Below are positions 61,215 to 64,000 of a stretch of 64,000 bases of DNA, piece after piece. A program made the position numbers and the translations under genes. Source of the stretch: Microbacterium binotii (GTDB lineage Bacteria > Actinomycetota > Actinomycetes > Actinomycetales > Microbacteriaceae); NCBI RefSeq assembly GCF_021398715.1, contig NZ_CP090347.1:1302001-1366000 (forward strand), written 5' to 3'. The notes under the pieces were generated by a model. The model was given only the letters and a program-made list of their open reading frames with translations, was not told the origin of the DNA and made no database searches. How positions within the stretch are numbered: the stretch's first letter is position 1; each line of letters opens with the position of its first letter.

Positions 61215-62612
61215 CTATGTGCCCGTTTTCCAGTCGATGACGATCTGGTCAGGGTCGAATCTCTTACCGGGGCCGCTCGGGAGGATGGTGACGGTCATCA
61301 GCAGCTCCACCGCTTCCCGCTTCGCTCCGAGAGGGATCTGCTTCCAACGTTCCGCTGCCTGTGGGCCAGCAAGCTCGGTCAGCACGGTTCGAGGCTTTGA
61401 TGCTTCAAGCCGCCCCTCAGCGTCGCGGCGTTGGTCGCGCAGGCGGGCGGTGATGCGCTTCAGCTGATTCGCGTCGATCTCATCCGCGGCGAACTGATCT
61501 GCGACGACGTCGAGCTTGGCATCGATGCCAGCGATTTCCTGCCGGCACGCGTCCGCCACCTTCGAATCGCCAGCGCTGAATAGCTCGGCAGCATCGGGGC
61601 TGCCCAATCGGGCGACGATGACGCCCTCGACGACCTGGTCGACGAGTTCTTGCTGTCTACGAACGCGGAAGCAGCTGGAGCACTGGTAGGCAGCCGGCTG
61701 TCGCTTCGTGGCACCCGTCGTGGGGTTCTCCACGTAGCGGCCCACCGTGCGCCGCATCTTGCCTCCGCAGCGCCCGCAGACGGCGAGTCCTGAGAGCAGG
61801 TACTTGGGCGTGGGGCCGTCGTGGTTGTCGCGACGCGAGGGGTCGGTGAGAAGCGCTACAAGCTGTGCGTAGGTGTCCTCGTCGATGATGGGTTCAGTGG
61901 TCGCTTTCCCGATGACCTTTCCGCGATGAACACGCAGGCCGGCGTTAGAGGGGCGCATGAGGATCTGGCGAAGGATCGTCGTGTTCCACTGAGCCGACTT
62001 CGGGCCGGGCTCCCCCCGCTTGTTCAGATCCGTCACAACGGAGCGCAACGCCTCTCGCGCCAAGACGCGGCGGGCACACTCACGAACGATGTTCGCCTGG
62101 AAGTCGTTGGGCACGTCGCGGCCGTCGACGCGCACATAGCCGTACGGCGGGTAACCGTGAGGCTCGCCCTTCTCCGCCTTCTCCTGGAACTTCCGCTTGA
62201 GTCGGCGCGACGTGTTCTCGACCTCGAGGCGGGCGAACACACCCATCTGGCGAGCCATAGCTCGCCCCTCGGGTGTTTCGAGGTCAATGGTGCCGCTGAC
62301 GTTGGCGAGTGTCAGGCCGTGGCGATCGGCGAGGTCGATGATGTCCTCGAGTTCACGCGGAGTGCGGGTGAGTCGATCGACCGCCCACACGACCACTGCC
62401 TGCAGGTGGCCGGAGCGGATGTCGCGGACCATGCGCTCATAAGCGGGCCGGGACTTCGACCTGGTCGCGCTGACGTCATTGTCGGAATAGACGTGCACGA
62501 CCTCCCACCCGCGGCTTGCGGCGACGCGTTCGCAGTCCTCTCGTTGGCGGGTCACGCCGAGCTCGGTGCCCTCTGTGTCCTTCGAGATCCGGACGTAGAT
62601 TCCTGCGTGCAT
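61215..62612 (-). CDS. Large serine recombinase (integrase)
   Basis: The 465-residue protein has the resolvase catalytic domain with nucleophile Ser10 in YVRISKD and the conserved VVVWAVDRLTR near 75. A recombinase domain follows (PHGYPPYGYVRVD), then a zinc ribbon (CGRCGGK and CSSC) and a coiled coil near 345-400. This is the architecture of large serine integrases. It reads away from attR, 29 bp from the crossover. It would integrate the element at the tadC attB and, with a directionality factor, excise it. Confidence 0.93.
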   Translation of the reverse strand: MHAGIYVRISKDTEGTELGVTRQREDCERVAASRGWEVVHVYSDNDVSATRSKSRPAYERMVRDIRSGHLQAVVVWAVDRLTRTPRELEDIIDLADRHGLTLANVSGTIDLETPEGRAMARQMGVFARLEVENTSRRLKRKFQEKAEKGEPHGYPPYGYVRVDGRDVPNDFQANIVRECARRVLAREALRSVVTDLNKRGEPGPKSAQWNTTILRQILMRPSNAGLRVHRGKVIGKATTEPIIDEDTYAQLVALLTDPSRRDNHDGPTPKYLLSGLAVCGRCGGKMRRTVGRYVENPTTGATKRQPAAYQCSSCFRVRRQQELVDQVVEGVIVARLGSPDAAELFSAGDSKVADACRQEIAGIDAKLDVVADQFAADEIDANQLKRITARLRDQRRDAEGRLEASKPRTVLTELAGPQAAERWKQIPLGAKREAVELLMTVTILPSGPGKRFDPDQIVIDWKTGT

Positions 62613-62628
62613 GTGGCGAGGTTATAAC

Positions 62629-62654
62629 CAACCTCTGACACCGCTCGTCTTCCT
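62629..62654. other. attR junction (element | host tadC)
   Basis: Element sequence acctctgaca meets host sequence gctcgtcttcct at the CC at 62641-62642. The host reading frame of tadC continues from this CC. Confidence 0.75.
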
Positions 62655-62724
62655 CATCCTGCCGCTCAGCGTGCTCATCGCTGTGTTCCCCGGCATCGTC
62701 CTGCTGCGGCTGGGGTTGTCATGA
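62641..62724 (+). pseudogene. tadC: tadC, 3' part
   Basis: The last 27 codons and stop of tadC read P-LVFLILPLSVLIAVFPG then IVLLRLGLS. They form a hydrophobic membrane helix that completes the 5' part at 50566 when the element is removed. It has no start of its own. Its stop overlaps an ATG at 62721 of the next reading frame as ATGA. Confidence 0.85.
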
Positions 62725-62762
62725 CCCCTGTCCGGCCCCTCGTGCTCATGAAGGAGGGCACC

Positions 62763-62957
62763 ATGTTCGACCGATCACCCATACGTCGCCTGAGGACCGC
62801 GTGGGGGAACCTTCTCGCCGACGAACGTGGCGATGTCCCCGGCTGGGTCCTGATCACCTTGATGACCGCGGGCCTCGTGGTCGTGATCTGGGCGCTCGCG
62901 GGCCCCGCGCTCGCGGATCTGTTCACTCAGGCGATCGACCGCGTCAGCGGGTTCTGA
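62763..62957 (+). CDS. Flp-pilin-like small membrane protein
   Basis: The 64-residue protein has a basic start (RSPIRRLRTAW), the segment DERGDVPGWVLITLMTAG and one membrane helix, as in Flp/Tad pilin-like subunits of actinobacteria. aaggagggcacc before the ATG at 62763 is a strong ribosome binding site. An alternative ATG at 62721 overlaps the tadC stop. It lies between tadC and tadE, where the pilin belongs. Confidence 0.72.
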   Translation: MFDRSPIRRLRTAWGNLLADERGDVPGWVLITLMTAGLVVVIWALAGPALADLFTQAIDRVSGF

Positions 62958-62960
62958 ACG

Positions 62961-63356
62961 ATGGCCGACCGGCATTCGCTGCTCGACGACGAAGGGGCAG
63001 CCCCCGTCGAGTTCGTGCTGGTCGGTGCCGTCCTGACCTTCCTGACGCTCGCCGTGCTGCAGTTGGGCTTCGCCGTCTACATCCGCAACGTCGTGCACGA
63101 TGCCGCGGTCGAGGGGGCCTATCACGCCGCACTCGCCGATACGAGCCTCGTGAATGGCGTCGCGCGCACCGAGGACGTCGTCGCCCGGGTTGTGGGGGAT
63201 GCGTATCCCGTTGACGTGCAGGTGGCGGAAACCGAGCGTTTCGGCTATCCCGCGACGGAGATCACGGTGCGGGCCACGTTACCGGTGGCGGGCTTGTGGG
63301 GCGTGCCGGAGGCGTTGGAGGTGACCGCTCATGCGCCGAACGAGAGCTTCGACTGA
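62961..63356 (+). CDS. tadE: TadE-like pseudopilin
   Basis: The 131-residue protein has the TadE N-terminus DDEGAAPVEFVLVGAVLTFLT, with the Glu after the prepilin-type processing site, and one membrane helix. The rest is an extracytoplasmic beta-rich domain. TadE-like minor pilins help pilus assembly. It overlaps the next gene by 26 bp. Confidence 0.82.
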   Translation: MADRHSLLDDEGAAPVEFVLVGAVLTFLTLAVLQLGFAVYIRNVVHDAAVEGAYHAALADTSLVNGVARTEDVVARVVGDAYPVDVQVAETERFGYPATEITVRATLPVAGLWGVPEALEVTAHAPNESFD

Positions 63357-63807
63357 GCCTGTGCCGGTGGTCGCCGACGACGAGGGCAACGCGTCGCTCG
63401 AGTTCATCGTGGCGGGCCTCATCCTCCTCGCACCGCTCGTCTACCTGATCGTCGCGCTCGGAGCGATCCAGTCGCAGGCGCTCGGTGTGGAGGCGGCGGC
63501 TCGTCATGTCGCCCGCGCTGTCTCGACCGCGGCGAACGCGGAGGATGCGGCCGCCCGCGCCGAGCTGGTTCTGGCGACTGTCGCGGAGGAGTACGGCATC
63601 GATCCGGATGCGGTCGTGTTGCGCTGGGAGTGCGCGCCCGGCGGCGTCGAGTGCCCTTCCGCGGGCGCGACGCTGCTTCTGAACGTCAGCACGGACGTGC
63701 CCCTTCCTCTGGTGCCGCCGGTGCTCGGCCTCGACCAGCTCGTATCCGTTCCGGTAGAGGCGAGCGCCGTACAGAAGGTTTCGCGCCTCTGGGGGACGAC
63801 GCCATGA
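63331..63807 (+). CDS. TadE-like pilus assembly protein
   Basis: The 158-residue protein has a second TadE-type start (DDEGNASLEFIVAGLILL) and a single membrane helix. The ATG at 63331 lies inside tadE with gaggtgacc upstream; a GTG at 63361 is possible. The stop overlaps the next gene as ATGA. Confidence 0.78.
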   Translation: MRRTRASTEPVPVVADDEGNASLEFIVAGLILLAPLVYLIVALGAIQSQALGVEAAARHVARAVSTAANAEDAAARAELVLATVAEEYGIDPDAVVLRWECAPGGVECPSAGATLLLNVSTDVPLPLVPPVLGLDQLVSVPVEASAVQKVSRLWGTTP

Positions 63808-64000
63808 AGCGCGCCATGCACGACGACGAGGGCAGCATCCTGCCGCTCGTGATCGGCTACGCCGTGCTCGCGCTCGCCGCGATCTTCGTCTGCGTGTCGG
63901 CGACGAGCCTGTACCTCGCGCAGAAGCGCCTGGACGGCGTCGCGGATGCAGCGGCCCTCGCCGGAGCGGACGGCTTCACCCTGTCGGTGGTCGACGGTGC
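63804..64000 (+). CDS. TadG-like pilus assembly protein (3' end outside window)
   Basis: The visible 65 residues begin MKRAMHDDEGSILPLVIGYAVLA, a TadG-type start with a membrane helix, then LDGVADAAALAGADG, the typical TadG segment. The gene runs beyond the window. It closes the visible tad operon. Confidence 0.75.
   Translation, partial: MKRAMHDDEGSILPLVIGYAVLALAAIFVCVSATSLYLAQKRLDGVADAAALAGADGFTLSVVDG

Larger units (their letters stand above)
51403..62642. mobile_element. 11.24-kb integrated element in tadC (satellite or reduced prophage)
   Basis: The element is bounded by attL (CC at 51403-51404) and attR (CC at 62641-62642). It carries a large serine integrase next to attR, a rightward module (ParB-like, NYN, small unknown, DUF2510/SHOCT) and a long leftward operon of about 14 small genes with HTH proteins, DUF6907 and one tail-fibre-like gene. 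No terminase, portal, capsid, lysis or conjugation genes are recognised, so independent packaging is unlikely. Removing it restores an unbroken 306-codon tadC. Base composition is a little lower in GC than the flanks. Confidence 0.88.

Overview
The window is high-GC DNA from an actinobacterium, most likely Microbacterium or a close relative in the Microbacteriaceae. The evidence is gene content: a C50 carotenoid operon of corynebacterial order, a block syntenic with the mycobacterial adnB-nudC-uvrD2-PDZ protease-UPF0182 region, Ku/LigD end joining, and Tad pili. Promoters of leaderless type (TANNNT placed 6-8 nt before the start codon) are also frequent. The assignment comes from reading alone.

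Layout. 1-13.5 kb: DNA repair and envelope housekeeping (adnB 3' part, a kinase-fold protein with a degenerate catalytic loop, nudC, uvrD2, a cyclodehydratase-like protein, a zincin-like protein, a membrane PDZ-Lon protease, a UPF0182 membrane protein). 13.5-19.8 kb: a nested 77-bp palindrome, then a seven-gene translationally coupled operon idi-crtE-crtB-crtI-crtYe-crtYf-crtEb, divergent from a MarR regulator across a short operator region. 19.8-23.6 kb: initiator tRNA-Met, a nitrilase-family hydrolase, an aminotransferase and an HtrA-type protease. 23.6-30.5 kb: a teichoic-acid-like cluster with three glycerophosphotransferase-like proteins, a GT2 enzyme and a nucleotidyltransferase. 30.6-34.3 kb: an ABC exporter whose ATPase carries a long histone-H1-like N-terminal extension, and a small DUF3039 protein. 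34.3-38.8 kb: pncB, murI, rph, rdgB and a cation efflux protein. 38.8-43.0 kb: divergent ligD and ku, a DedA protein and tRNA-Leu(UAG). 43.1-48.4 kb: an alpha/beta hydrolase and a very large surface-anchored protein with two GH43 and two LamG domains, preceded by a LacI-type operator.

48.5-64 kb is the most unusual part. A tad pilus operon (tadA, tadB, tadC, pilin-like, tadE, tadE-like, tadG-like) is interrupted inside tadC by an 11.24-kb integrated element. Its large serine integrase (61215-62612) lies 29 bp from the right junction. Joining the host sides at a shared CC restores an open 306-codon tadC. Joining the element sides gives a TGACA-CC-TGTCA palindrome, the expected form of an attP site. 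The element has no recognisable capsid, portal, terminase or conjugation genes. It carries a ParB-like protein, a NYN-domain protein behind an attenuator-like leader, a DUF2510/SHOCT protein, one tail-fibre-like gene, and a long leftward operon of small DNA-binding and unknown proteins behind the integrase. It looks like a phage satellite or reduced prophage, and its excision would restore the pilus gene.
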